A DNA stretch of 64,000 bases, taken from Angiostrongylus vasorum (taxonomy: Eukaryota; Nematoda; Chromadorea; Rhabditida; Metastrongylidae). Numbering within the stretch: position 1 is the first letter of the stretch; each line of letters starts with the position of its first letter. Position numbers and translations under genes: made by a program. The stretch lies in contig JADANN010000400.1 of assembly GCA_018806985.1 (NCBI GenBank), forward strand, positions 1,054,001-1,118,000, given 5' to 3'. Below, in pieces: positions 9,901 to 21,885 of the stretch. Under the pieces are notes generated by a model. That model worked only from the letters and a program-made list of their open reading frames with translations. It had not been told where the DNA came from and searched no databases.

Positions 9901-12507
9901 AAATTCTGAACTATGGTTGTAAATTCATTGATGAAGCGGCTTTCATTAGTAACGATTCTTAATATCCGAAAGAAGTTAGCTTTCCATCTTCGTAAGTAGA
10001 TCTACAAACCATCGATCGGCCTCTGAAGAAAGCATCGTTTTTTTTGGCTATTAAAACGAAGATAAAATATATGCACTAATTATGCTCCAATGTGCAGATG
10101 TATGATGCAACATGTCTTTCATACCTGGCACTGAACTGGAATGACATTTACAACTGCCTTTATTGACGATTCGACTCCCATTATATGGAATGAATTAAGC
10201 AGTTCTGAGACAAGACTTTTTTGATGTTTCTAAATCTCGCGTTTAGGTTCATTCGGGTGAAGAACCCATGGTTTACATTCTTGAAGAATCGTCGTACGCA
10301 ACTGGTTCGCTGGTGTTTTCGGAAACCAGTAATATGTGGACCAAATATTTGCATCTTGTGATAATGAATTGCCTCAAGGCTATTGCCAATTAATCAGCAT
10401 CCACTAAATTGAATTTGACGACAGTATTATTCCATTGTTATCATCAATCCCTAATATGTTTGCCACTTCGCGGTAATGGCTTTGTGTACATCCTAATTGC
10501 AGCTTTCGTAAGCTTTAGGTTTATCGCCCGAAAAACTAGCCCGGATCAGATAAAAGCAAGATTTTATATAAAAAGGGCACTTAGCTTGGATTAGATTATC
10601 ATCGCTAAGAGGTTTGCAGCTAGAGAATTTTCATGATATCTTATAAAAATGAGAGACATTCGTTTCATATGACCAAACAACCTTGCCGGTCATCGGGTTA
10701 ATAGAATACTTACGACGCTTTAAGATGTTTCACTAACGGAATTAAGGGTAAATGCACCATATATTCATCTGCACACTAAAATTAAGATATAAGCTTTTTT
10801 TATTGCTTCGAACTTCATCCCCGTTTTAAAAAGTGTAAAATCCCTGGTCGATCTATCCCTTAGAGATGTCATGAGTAAGCCCTTGCTTATTTGGCTCCTG
10901 ACTTTGACAAGCTCGTGAGATCACACCGACCACTTTCTGCCACTTTGTCGAGTACCGTACACCAATATTTTGAGTGCATACTTTTTCCACCTAATTAAGA
11001 GACTAAAGTGATCCCTGGGTTGCTCTTGGTCATTGCCTTCCAGAAATTATTATGTGGATAAAAAACAACAGAAATAAAATGGAATCCATTATGAGATGAA
11101 AAGAGATGGTAGCAAAAAAATAGCTTGTAAGCAAGTGAAAAATTGATAAAAAATAAAAAATAAAAAAAATAAAAATTGAAAGTGAAAGTAACCATTTTAT
11201 GAGCAAGTTGTATAGTAAGCCCTAGATAGAGTTATAAGGGATAAATTTTTTTCTAACCAAGGAAGTATTAGGTCCTGATATTGGGTGGAGCACTTGTTCA
11301 GAACTAGCGAAGTTATGCAGTTTTGAACAGTACTTATCAGCAATTTTGTTGTCATTTTAATATTTAGTGTCCTGGATTTTAGTTTCTCGAGGGTTTCTTC
11401 GCAGAAGGAAAAGTGCCGATGCTTCTCACTGATAGGTTCACTTGACTATATACTGAGTCTAAGGGTTGAAGAAAGCTCCCATACTATTTTTTGTCATAAG
11501 CCAAAAAAGTATTGTGTTCCTTTAATTGCATACATCACACGCAGATGGTCAGTGCACTCGTTAATCATTCAAATGTCAGTAGAATTTAATTTCATTGCCA
11601 CTTCAATTGGTATCCATTCTTGTTTTCCACGTGTTAATGTTTTATCGTTGTTTCGTTTTTCGTTTCACATTCAACATCAGCTCAGTACCTTTTGAATCGA
11701 CAAGTTTTAATGTTATGAAAAATAAAATAACAAAGAAGCGCGGATGGATCTCTCTCTGATGTCGAACTTTCTCTCCACCACCGTTGTTTCAGCATCTACA
11801 GACACCCTCAGTGAATATCTGCCAGTTCAGAAAATCTGATGGTCATTATAATCTTTGAGTTGATGACATTTTCAAGCTAGGGATAGATGAATGAAGGAAT
11901 GATTGGGACAGAGCAACAGGTTGGAACTGCCTTTTCTTTCCTTCTTAAGAAGAGTCAATGATTTGAGATAGCGTTGTTGAAGCATTAGCTGGCCAGTGTT
12001 GGTGAACTTTGCACACTCTCTATTCGTCACCTTTTCTTTTAGCCCATGTTCTTGTGAAATGATTAAAGAACTTCGAATTACCACCACTTACTTATTTATT
12101 CACATGTCTTGAAATCAATTATTCTGCGGTTTTTAGTACTTCCATTCGGTCTATTATTCATCTCCTTCGTCTAAAGACCTTCACATTTTTGTTCAGGTTC
12201 AGCTGCCACTTGAAGGCATTGTTTTCTTCACAAATGTCATTGTATACTAATCGAGTTGTTATTTTTGGAATCCTAACATAGCTCTACTAGAAAGTTCTCA
12301 GGCCTTTTACCACTTCCTGTCACTGATCTGTATAGATCTAAGTGAGGTCTTTCTTTGAGACAAGAGTGCTTCCATCTTTTTTTTCCACATTCGAAGAAAT
12401 AGAGTTTAGTTGATTCGGAACGGGCGCCAAGTAGCCAGCAAACTTGTGTTTCACGGCGTTCGAACCTAGTGCTTCCAGTACCCTTCGGAACAAACTTCGT
12501 GTTAACA
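9901..12507. other. 2.6-kb intergenic stretch
   Basis: No gene or named repeat recognised. A frame at about 10,248-10,390, preceded by an acceptor-like CGCGTTTAG, could be an exon, but it has two plausible frames and no partner exon. Frames at 11,872-12,087 (-) and 12,273-12,539 (-) are open but match nothing I know. The remainder is AT-rich. Confidence 0.35.
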
Positions 12508-12662
12508 GAAGAAAGGCTCAAAAGACCGACTTTCCACAAACCTCGGCATAGATAGTTGATATATTTATTTATATGACCATATTTACTGGTCTTCTTTTGC
12601 TGATGCGAGGTTGGTATAGGTCGTCGTTGTCGTTGTCATTGTTGTTGGTGTTGCTGGTAGAT

Positions 12663-12698
12663 GGCTGACGTTTCGGCGATTTCGCCTTCCTCAGAGCC
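12663..12698 (-). ncRNA. Hammerhead-ribozyme-like motif, best copy
   Basis: All expected parts are intact on the - strand: stem I GGCT pairing perfectly with AGCC, core CTGAGGA, stem II GGCG/CGCC with an AAAT loop, GAAAC, and cleavage triplet GTC. Stem III is only A-U plus C-G with no loop, and ACGT is self-complementary, so two copies could form a 4-bp stem III between molecules. Confidence 0.65.
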
Positions 12699-12789
12699 TG
12701 GACGTATTTTATATCAGAATACTTTAATTACTCGGTGGAAAAAAACTGAAGTATTAATGAAGATCAAACTTTTAAATAGATGGTGAGTT

Positions 12790-14213
12790 AGGATGCTAAG
12801 GTCAAATGTAGTTCTACGCCATATTGAACAGAAAGCCTACTCACCGTGATGTTGCGAGTGGGACTGGCCCACGCGTTGTTCACGTGGTGTCGCGAGCTAG
12901 ACACATCCCCGGGGATGCAAAATATCATTTTGAAATAGGGCGCCAGGTCACGTGTGATAGTGAGGCATTCGTCTTTCCTGTTCATCTTTGGATTTTTTGA
13001 AATTTATCCAAAACGCCTCAAGAGTTTTCCGCATTGATGTTTCTGATTCCTGCGCCAGGATCCGAACAGTCACTTTAAAACCATCGCCGTTGTGATTTTG
13101 GCCCTATGTGTACCTAGAAGAGTGCTTTGTCGAATTTCAACTTTCCCATCTACGTGTTCTTTTTATGCGAACACGAAGCGGTCTACCCGTTTCCCCAATG
13201 TATTCTTCACCGCATAGCCTACACGTAATCAAGTATGTCGTACCTGAACTCATGCAATCCCCATCTCTGAGCTGCACAAACGATCATAGAGACGGTTGCG
13301 AACTAACTGACGGCGTAGGGTGTTGGGTGGGCTGTCAGTAATCGTTATATAATTTTCAAGACCACTTTTTCTTAAGCATGTCTTAATGGCGTGATTTGCT
13401 TCACTTGATCTGAAGAGTAGCTCAAAAGGGATCTTACTTACGTCCGAGTGGCTTCTACTTCGTAGCCATTGGAAATGGCTATTTTTTTCGTGCCAGTCAT
13501 TAGTTGCGCAATCGACAAGCCGTACATTTTTATTCCTTTTCGTGCTCTATGAACAACTCGAGAATGGCTTGCATTGCGGAGTCATTCGACACGTTGGTAT
13601 AAAATGAAGTAACATCGAATGACGAGTTGGGATGAATTTTGAAAGGTTTAGGAACCACATTATTCTATCCCTTGGCCCCCCATACAACTGATGATAGGTC
13701 TAACTTTAAATGGTGATGGGTTCGTTGATGTAATATCATCAGTTGAAGTCAGCTTATGTGTTTTAATAAGCAAGTAAAGGACAGGGTAAATTCGATGTTC
13801 GTTTTTATGTCGAGAATTAACTGAAGGCTTTAAAACCCGTGGCCTTTGCCGTGTTAACCCATTCATGATTTAATTTTCGATACTGATTTTTTATGTTCCT
13901 TTTCAGAGGATGCTCGATGGAGAGAAACATCATTGAGGTGCTCCTCTGTTATTCTAATATCCAACTGACTAGGAATAACTACAAATTCTCCACCTTTATC
14001 ACTAATAGAAAGTATAACAGATTTTGAATTCAAGAGCTCTTTAACCTGGCGCATACCACATTTTTGTTGGTGTGTGAGGTTGAAGCTTATTTTTCTTTTA
14101 ATTAAATATGCGGAGAGTTTCGTCCGAAAATAAACGAAATGTAGGGTCAATATCGCTATTTGGTAGCTGTTGTTTAAAGAGAAGGTATTTGTGATTATTG
14201 ACATCCCACCCAA
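12790..14213 (-). pseudogene. Penelope-like reverse transcriptase/GIY-YIG ORF remnant
   Basis: The - strand frames, with frameshifts and a deletion, give Penelope-family landmarks in order: DKGGEFVVIPSQLD (about 13,950-14,000), IYPVLYLLIKTHK (about 13,750-13,790), a KVRPIIS motif (about 13,690), SFDVTSFYTNVSNDSA (about 13,580-13,640), then CGEEYIGETGRPLRVRIK (about 13,155-13,215), the GIY-YIG-like endonuclease typical of animal PLEs, and finally MNRKDECLTITRDLA (about 12,940-12,985). The frame is interrupted, and part of the catalytic region between the RT and endonuclease pieces is missing, so it is non-coding now. It would have used target-primed reverse transcription. Confidence 0.75.
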
Positions 14214-14828
14214 TGCCCTACGCCGTCAGCTAGTTCGCAACCGTCTCTATGATTGTTTGTGAAGCTCAGAAAACTGTACGATCTGGCTTAACCGGGAGAG
14301 ACATGAGTTCAGGCACTTGTAACTTGATCTCATGTAACGCATGCGGTGAGGAATATATTGGGGAAACGGGTAGACCATTGTGTCCGCATAAAAGATTATC
14401 TAGATGGGAAAACTAAAATTCGTCAAAACACTCCTTTAGGTACGCATAGGGCCAAATGCACAACGGCGATTGTTTTGAAGTGACTGTGCGGATCTTGGCG
14501 CAGGAATCGAAAACATCAACGCGCAAAACTCTTGAGGCGTTTTTGGATAAATTTCAAAAAATGCAAAGATGAACCGGAAAACGAATGCCCCACTATCACA
14601 CGTGACCTGGCGCACTATTTCAAAATATTCAAAAAATGATATTTTGGCGCCGGGATGTGTCTTGCTCGCGACCCCACGTGAACAATGCGTGGGTCAGCCC
14701 CACTCGTAACGTCACGGTGAGGAGCCTTTCTGTCCAATATGGCGTCTATTTAAAAGTTCGATCTTCATTAATACTTTAGTCTTTTTTTCCACCGAATAAT
14801 TAAAGTATTCTAATATAAAATATGTCCA

Positions 14829-14864
14829 GGTTCTGAGGAAGGCGAAATCGCCGAAAGGTCAGCC
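14829..14864 (+). ncRNA. Hammerhead-like motif, right arm of unit 2
   Basis: GGTT/AGCC stem I with one wobble, CTGAGGA, stem II GGCG/CGCC, then GAAAG in place of GAAAC. The last change breaks the only inner stem III pair, so the motif is probably weak or dead. Confidence 0.5.
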
Positions 14865-14971
14865 ATCGACCAACAACACCAGCAACAATGACAACGGCAA
14901 CAAAGACCTATACCAAACTCGCATCAGCAAAAGAAGAACAGTAAATAAGATCATATAAATGAAGAAAGGCT

Positions 14972-16262
14972 ATTTTTCATTGCACATGATCTTGAAGAAG
15001 AGACCGAAAAGAAAATTAAAATAGGAAAGTTCAACAGTACAGAGCTGCCAAAATTGGATTTGCTACCCCTTTTGCTGAGATCTTCCTGCCTCTCTTCCTC
15101 CTAAAACTATTTACGATGAAAAGCTTGATGTTCTAGGCATTATAATCGCCCCCCAGGTTCCGTACTTGTCCTTTTCAATGATATTTTCGAGTTTTTTTAA
15201 TTTTCAAACTAGACTTCTATAGAAGCGGTAAGCATTTTCAACAATGGGAATCTGAACAGGAATTGTTATTCGGGTGGGTGCTGCCACAAATATGGAGTGC
15301 AATTCATACGAGTACTTGCCGTTTTCCGCCATTAGTCTCCAGTTCAGTTTATTCCGTGCCGTTATTTCGAGCTCATCATTGAATCGCTGCGGTTTTTTCC
15401 TAGCCAAGAGGTTTTTTTTTAAAATATGGGATATTTGAACAAATTTTCTAGTTGGATTACTGTGAATCGTTCAATCTTCGCCATTATGTGTTATGTAAAG
15501 GATGGGAAAATTCAAAAGAAAAAATCGACTGTACTCTTATAGGGAGGGTTCAAGTTGAATTACCCATTGTTCCGGGTTCACATCGTTTTTTTTAGTTTTA
15601 GAAGTGGAAGAGTGGCCACATGTTTTTTCTTTTTGAACACTTAAATGTCAGCGATTTCCTGTGCCATATAACTTACCTGAACTCTCAACTCAATGAATTT
15701 CTCCGAGTGCTCCATCTACGTCTAGCTTGGTCGGAAAGTTCGCATGGTATAATATAAAATGGCATGGCAGTATAATTTATCTTACGTAGCTTTAAATTAG
15801 TTCTATGTGGATTGAGTCTATTTGACTGGACAGAATAAACATCACGCAACATTACATAGCATATTAATTCGTTTTTTTTTACCTACGTCACTCTGGGCCA
15901 CATAGTGTATGGGTCCAAGCACACCTTGAATTCAACACGTTTTCTGGTGCTCAACATCCACTTAGATCTTTGGATTTGCATATGAGTTCAGCTGATGATT
16001 TATGGTTTTAGTCTTCTTTATAGATGTTGTTGAATACTGGTGAGTTGATTCTCCTTGGAATTCGACGATAGTCCATCTCATAGTGTTTCCAGGCCTTCAT
16101 TAAAGCACTTCCTAGCATTTGCTGACCAAAGGAGGCTTCCCAGACCCGTGTCGCAGTGATTTCCCCAAGCTGAATAGTAGGCCAGTTGACGCGACGCCGC
16201 GTCAAACCAGTACATCACATGTATGCTAACCATTGCGTGCCACCCACCCGCTATTTAATTAT
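14972..16262. other. Intergenic, nothing recognised
   Basis: About 1.3 kb with two unremarkable - strand frames (15,204-15,407 and 16,008-16,205). They look protein-like in composition but have no domain I know. Confidence 0.35.
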
Positions 16263-16607
16263 TCTACTTACTTGATACTTGGATGGCACGTCTTCACTGA
16301 TTCTGCAGGCCCCAGTAAAATTTCCACTTTTTTCGGAGTATTGCTGGCTTAGCCATTGTGGTTCTGTGGCATCTCGCAGCCGTTGTGGATCAGAGGGAGA
16401 TTTGCCACCATGCTACTAGTTCGATACCAGGACAGTGGTGGATTCTGGTATTAATTTACTCTTAGATAGGCTTCCTGATGGAAACGCCGGACTTCCTCTC
16501 AGTTTGGGGGGCACTGCAGGGAGGGACGATTCCACCGCTGTACATCGTAGTCCAACACCCACGAACACCTCCCATCCACGATGAGCCCGTAAACCGCTGG
16601 GAGGGAA
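16263..16607 (-). repeat. Family-C element C1 (RTE-tailed SINE-like)
   Basis: In - orientation it starts near the GGTTTAC segment and ends at the segment shared with the RTE 3' end (GGGGCC..GCA, then TCAAGTAAGTAGAA). Internal landmarks are CACCACTGTCCTGGTATCGA and CAAATCTCCCTCTGATCCAC. Frames through it are repeat shadows. Confidence 0.6.
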
Positions 16608-16639
16608 AGTACCGTTAGAGTATAAAAAAAGGGGATAAC

Positions 16640-16785
16640 AGAAAGGCAAAACATGGGATTCAATTGGTACAGTAGATAACATGTGAGCCCATGGAAAGGG
16701 TAATCCAGGATTCGAAACCCATCTGCGATTTCGGATTTTGCTCATTTCTCAGCATCCTTGTGACTACAGAAATGGATGAAATCGC
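16640..16785. repeat. Fragment related to the foldback family
   Basis: GTAATCCAGGATTCGAAACCC (B-box-like) followed by TTTTGCTCATTTCTCAGCATC resembles one half of the foldback elements at 33.6 and 52.1 kb. Confidence 0.35.
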
Positions 16786-17072
16786 TTGTTTTCTTGACGA
16801 CTCCAGAAGCTCTGGACATTTTTTCGGCAAAAGATCACCAGAACGAAAATGCTTATATGGTTAGCAAAACTGCCATTTATTGATAGGAGCTATTTAGAAG
16901 AAAATAAAGGATTTCTGTGAGAAAATGATGCAACACTGCATCCATTCTCTCTATTACACGATTTTGTTCAGTGAAAAAACAATTACCACTATAAAGCCTA
17001 TCATCGATTTTGAAAATCTAAGCACTAAGAAGTTATTTCCAGTTGCAGCTTCATAGGTTATATAATCGGACA

Positions 17073-17355
17073 GGGCGCGTATTGCGTTGTGTTTAGAGGC
17101 TCTTGCAATACCCACATGATCTATGGTTTGATTCCGTGCCCTAGGCTCACAAAGCCTTCTACCTCTTTAGGGCCCACCCAGGTTCCAAACTTGTCTGGGA
17201 TGATGAAAACAGGGATTTCTTACAAAGGGATGCAACCACAAGATGTTGTATAGGCAAATATCCATCAATCAAATGATGCTTGCTGAAGTTAGATTAACTG
17301 CGCATTCTTAAGCGACTGATTAACGCCGAGAGCTTTATCCTTTATCCTTTATATA
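17073..17355 (+). repeat. SINE family A, diverged copy
   Basis: Head GGGCGCGTATTGCGTTG, B-box-like GGTTTGATTCC, core remnant CCAAACTTGTCTGGGA, body ATGATGCTTGCTGAAG and GATTAACGCCGAGAGCTT. It ends in a clean TTTATCC tandem tail, which identifies the family-A tail unit. Confidence 0.65.
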
Positions 17356-17524
17356 ATCTTCAAATGTAGATGCTTCCGTCCTTTTTATGTGTGAAGTGTA
17401 AAGAATAAAGCACTCGCCGTCGATCAATTCATGAGGGATGTATCATGATGCATTTCACTTGTTATGAAGGTATGGATGTATACAGTCACTTGTGACAGTA
17501 TACTGGTATATTAAGTTTATTAGG

Positions 17525-17655
17525 TCATGTATTTACCCTCGTAGACAAGTTCGCTAGATTTCCAACCCCGGAGTGATGAGGAGAAAACCTTGAAGTGCGG
17601 AATGGAACTAAAGAGCAGTGTTGCAAGACATCTCTAACCGTTGCGCTACATCTGT
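17525..17655 (-). repeat. SINE family A fragment (old)
   Basis: Reverse complement of core and head only: TAGACAAGTTCG, CCAACCCCGGAG, then TCTAACCGTTGCGCTACA, the inverted A box. Confidence 0.45.
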
Positions 17656-17659
17656 TCCG

Positions 17660-18496
17660 AAGTCAGATCTGAAGTGGAATTTGTAGAGATGGGCAATAAA
17701 ATCAAGACGACAAGTACAAAAAATATACAAGACGTAGCAAAGTCACTGGAGAAACTGTATTTTCTGAGATAGCAGATGTTGCTTTTGGCAACGTTATGCT
17801 CCCACGCACAATGCAATTTTCGCGAGTGATTGATTCTTTCTGATCTGGTTCGACTTCACCACCTTGGAAGAATGACTCATAAAATATCTAGATTTATATT
17901 TTGCGAGTTTTTCTGTGTTGGGGAATAAATGCAATTTGCTTGACAATTAAGTCTTTGAATCGACGAAAGTTTCTGTCGTGAAACGCGCGAACGACCTAGT
18001 TCTATAAGGAATATCAAAGAGAAAGGCCAACTAAAGTCTGATTAAGAAAAAAGAGATTTGCTTAGAATCTGGGCAAAAATAAGCTAATCATGCACCTGAA
18101 GGATTGGAATAACACTTGCAATCTTTCTCCAGACCAGTGTTTCGTACCGGCGTGAACACATGAAGGCGAAGAGTGTTTAGTAACTGAAACAAACTTTCAT
18201 GAAAAAAATCTAACGTACTTTTGTCAACGTTCCGATATGAGGAAAAAGAGTGGAGTACTTCTTGCACAATTTCTTAGGTATCTGACTGTGTATTTACCGC
18301 CTTTTTTCTAGCATTACGAACGTCTCATAATTCTTGCAATATTCTTAGTTATATTATCTCTCATTAGGTCATGTTTGCCTGAGCTTTTAGAGTTGTAGCC
18401 TACTTCTCGCGAGAAAATCTCTGCGAAACTAAAGATTTAATGTTTATTTTTTTTAATTACTGCCTTCTGCATTTTCCACGGCAAGGTATTATACGA
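17660..18496. other. Intergenic, nothing recognised
   Basis: AT-rich DNA without a coding frame or repeat I can match. Confidence 0.4.
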
Positions 18497-18668
18497 AATT
18501 CACCACAACGACACTGAGATATTCGCAAAACTTGGGCCACGCCAGATCGCACCACGATTTCCCTTTCCGGGGGCTCCCGCACTATACACTGCGCCACAGA
18601 GACCCCTTCTTCACGTTTCTCTCATCTAGTTTTGTGAATATCTCGGCGTCATTGTGGCTAAAAGTTCA
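18497..18668. mobile_element. Foldback element with tRNA-like centre
   Basis: Inverted ends of about 30 bp: CACTGAGATATTCGCAAAAC on the left faces GTTTTGTGAATATCTCGGCG on the right. The middle reads, on the - strand, as a tRNA-like GTGGCGCAGTGTATAG. It has the size and shape of a MITE and encodes nothing. Confidence 0.55.
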
Positions 18669-19755
18669 AATTATTATTCAACGTCATTGGACAAACTGTT
18701 TGGATGTCTTGAAAAGACTCTTGAATTCGTCATGTTCTCTAAGCTACAAATGCTTTAATAACACAAAGTTCATTTTTTTTCTTTATGGGGGGGCCTTGAG
18801 TTCCTGTAGGTCATAGCGTTCCCTGTTGAAGATATCTGGAAGTTTTTGCTGGTCCAAAAAAGATTTTCAATTTTCTTCTAGCAAAACTTAAGCACAACGT
18901 GCACTATTCTCCATTCTTCTTAAGGATGCTACCATTCTGTTCGTTCCGCGTCGGAATTGAGTTTGACAAGCCAGTCTTCAATTAAAGTGGGATTTCGCTT
19001 CCATTTTTGTGGAATACGCCCGTCGTTCTTTTTTTCATGGCTCCGTACATAAATTCTTTAACATTATCTCATCGTGCTTCACTTTTTTTCTTAGATTCAT
19101 TCCCTGATTGCTGTCTTTCTACAACGATTTTTAGCAGCTTAGAAAGTAATTAGTGTCGTGCATAGCGAAAGCATCGCTAATAGGTTAAGACTGAACACTG
19201 GAACAGGCGTGAAGGCATTGAATCTTTAGGACTCTGAAGCAGACGTGATGTTATTCAACCTTCATTCTTTATTCACCACTAGACAAGCCTCAAGCACCCG
19301 AATTTGCTTCTTTCGTCTGCCATTTGTATCGTTCCCACCACTACAACGTCATTTTCTTCTTCGTCATCACTCTATTCTCGTGATGTCTGCACACCACAGT
19401 ACGGCTGGTAGAAAAGTATGCAATCAGACCGATTAACTCTTATCTTCTGATTATCTTTGACCTGTTTGTCCTTCGTACTTCACAAGCATTGCCTACGAGT
19501 TTACGTGATGGAGGAAAGTTAATGAATATTTGCATAAGCATAGTATAAAGGCTTAATGAAGCTTTGCAAAGGCGTAATTTTGGACGCTGTGTGATAAATA
19601 GTTAATTAAAGGAGAGTTTTTCACCTGATATATGATCAGCGGACACTCTGTGCTGTGCAAAGATAACGACGCATTTTGTCACTATAAATTATACAGATGC
19701 ATTTCGTATTAAATATCCCTTGCTTCTCACATTATGATGCCGTATACTTCTTATT
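18669..19755. other. Intergenic, nothing recognised
   Basis: About 1.1 kb with no supported feature. Confidence 0.4.
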
Positions 19756-20224
19756 TATAAGCTAACACGAGGTTGACAAAACTTTCTATTCGGCTGCTTT
19801 AGAGCCTTCACCTTCTCCAGAACCGCACGATACGATTTGGTGGTTTACAGTCGTTCGTCCTCGCATTGTGGTTCTTCGCAGTCTTTTAAGTCTGACTTTC
19901 TTGAGTAGAACACCTCTTGGAAGTAACTTCACACGGCTGTGTTGAATAACGACACCAAATGCTGCAGGGTGGATTATCCAGCGAAAAACGAACGATGATT
20001 AACGGACGACCAGTTTAGACCGTCATTTATAAACTGGCACCGCCATGGGAGGTTGCTTCTTTTGAGCCGTGCTCCATTCAAAAGGATTCGACTCAAACGA
20101 CTACGAATATCCACAACGCGAGGACCTAGACTGTCACCATAAAGTGATATCAATCCAACTCTGAAGAAGGCGAAAACGACGAAACCTTGCTCGAATAAAA
20201 ATTTTATACCAACCTAGTGTTGTC
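19756..20224. mobile_element. PLE-like inverted-dimer unit, older subfamily
   Basis: The left end (AACACGAGGTTGACAAAACT, then CACCTTCTCCAGAAC) and right end (CTCTGAAGAAGGCGAAAACG, then TATACCAACCTAGTGTTG) are diverged inverted copies. The right arm keeps a CTGAAGA...CGACGAAACC order like a decayed hammerhead. The spacer is about 330 bp with no clear PLE coding remnant. I see no clean direct repeat at the ends. Confidence 0.5.
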
Positions 20225-21721
20225 CTATCTGTGAAGAATACATGTCAATTAGTCACGCCAAGGTTAAGGGGAAGTTGGTTTTTGAAATATCGCACAGTGT
20301 TTGCAAGCTTATTTCTTGCTTATTTGTTTACCATTTGCATCTGTCTAAACTTTGATCCACAATGATTATAACTATGGTTGCGAAAAGTTTGATGCTAGGA
20401 ATGGAAGTTGTATTCAGCTGGAGAGTCATGATAACTCGTTAACCGCTGACAAAGCTTATTCTCTAGGAGCTTCTCAATAGGTGAGCGAAGAATTCAAAGA
20501 GTCGTTCTAAGTTAATGCTGAGACAATTCTTCAATATCGATGTCGGATAATTTAAACGCAGAGCGAATGCCGTCGTTATGAAATCAGCTCCGTGCACTTT
20601 GCTCGACAAAAACGATTCAATTGTCGATAATATGGTGAAATCCCGTGGAAATGGAAGCTGAACCCTATAAAGCGACCAAAGATCTACAAGGCGGTGAGCA
20701 GATATGAAGCGCCTGAACACTTCCTTAAACCGAATTTATACCAAAAACTAAGTTTTTAGTGACTGTTTGGTGATCTCTTGCCGGATAATCCACCGTAACT
20801 TCCTGATTGTTGGTGAAATGATAGCAAGAAGAGGTATCGACAGAAAATCTCAATGATTGAGGACAAAATATATGAAAACTATTACAGCAAGTGTTTTCAG
20901 TGCGTAACACGAATGTAAGCTACCTAATAGCTATTTGGAATCGCAATGCCATTTGTATACAGAAATTTGTTCTATAGTATTCCTTCCTTTTTTCTAACGA
21001 CCTCTGTTTAGTATTCTTGGCATTACTATGAAGATATCTGTTCAGATTGTTTTATACATTGTCTATTTATAGCTTTTGGTTGGAAGCTTTATAAAACCAG
21101 TAGTGAAACGAATAGATTTGAAATCAACACCTGCTTTCCATACCGAAAATAAAAACGGTGATAAGTTGGCATAGTACTGACGTTGGTGTTAGTTTTTGAG
21201 ATTCTGGAGGAGATAGATATTTCTGGAAGCGGATAGATTTCTCTCGAGAGTATCGTACATCAATAATAAGACTCCGACATTATGTGAATAATGACGACGC
21301 CCGTCGACTAAGGTTCTTCTTCCTACGACATTTCGTCGAGTATGAAGTTTTCGTCTCGCCTTATGGAATTCCAGAAACTTTTCCATTTCCTTTCAACTTT
21401 TTTTTCACAAAGTTCTTCACGAGCCTTCTCGGACACTGCAGACACCACTATCCTGTAGAGATTTTCCCAAGATCTGAGCGTCTCTGCCTTGCGAATATTA
21501 AATTTAACAAAGTTCTTCCTCTTCTTTTCCTTTCTATTCGTTTTCGTTTTCGTCTTCGTCTTCATCTTTTTACCGTTGCATGGATAGAAATGAACGCCCA
21601 GTCTTCACATATCCGTAACATGTCTATCTCCTTTGTTGTCCTCCACGAGCTGATCGCTTTAGGGAGTAGGTTTACCCGTGATTTGAAGATCTGTCGCCTT
21701 TTCCGTGAAATGAGATGCCGA
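20225..21721. other. Intergenic with two unassigned reverse frames
   Basis: The - frames at 20,463-20,720 (85 codons) and 21,323-21,565 (80 codons, Lys/Glu-rich, beginning with a KTKT repeat) have protein-like composition. I recognise no domain and see no convincing exon partners. They may be remnants of an unknown element or chance frames. Confidence 0.3.
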
Positions 21722-21885
21722 ATTTTAGCCGATCGTGATTATTCCTGTAATACACACAAGACTGCTGGTTCAATTCCGAGCACCGAGCTAACAAAGACTC
21801 TGTGGTTTGGAAATTGGTAACAGACTTGTCTGGGAGGTTAAAAAACACTGATTTGGTACGCCCGTAGGTACTCTTAAAACAGAGT
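21722..21885 (+). repeat. SINE family A/B 5' fragment
   Basis: GCTGGTTCAATTCCGAGC (B box), a decayed AAGCC-type core, then GAAATTGGTAACAGACTTGT. The tail is lost, so A or B cannot be decided. Confidence 0.4.

Larger units (their letters stand above)
12519..14960. mobile_element. PLE inverted-dimer unit 2 (largest)
   Basis: A Penelope-like element on the - strand (coding remnant about 12,790-14,213) is joined head-on at about 14,200 to a 5'-truncated + copy of its own 3' half. The left arm (12,519 to about 13,345) and right arm (about 14,196-14,960) are inverted copies. The perfect 11-bp direct repeat GAAGAAAGGCT occurs at 12,508-12,518 and 14,961-14,971. Both arms carry the GIY-YIG-type EEYIGETGRPL motif (on - at about 13,190-13,230, on + at about 14,345-14,385) and a hammerhead-like motif. 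Inverted terminal arrangements are known for Penelope elements; the precise flanking repeat suggests the dimer inserted as one piece. Confidence 0.8.

Noticed and set aside
10248..10390. Exon-like frame after CGCGTTTAG
   Set aside because: Two frames are equally open and no neighbouring exons were found.
21284..21820. 178-codon + frame
   Set aside because: It ends inside a SINE fragment, is rich in Phe/Arg from T-rich DNA and has no domain; the reverse strand is at least as protein-like.
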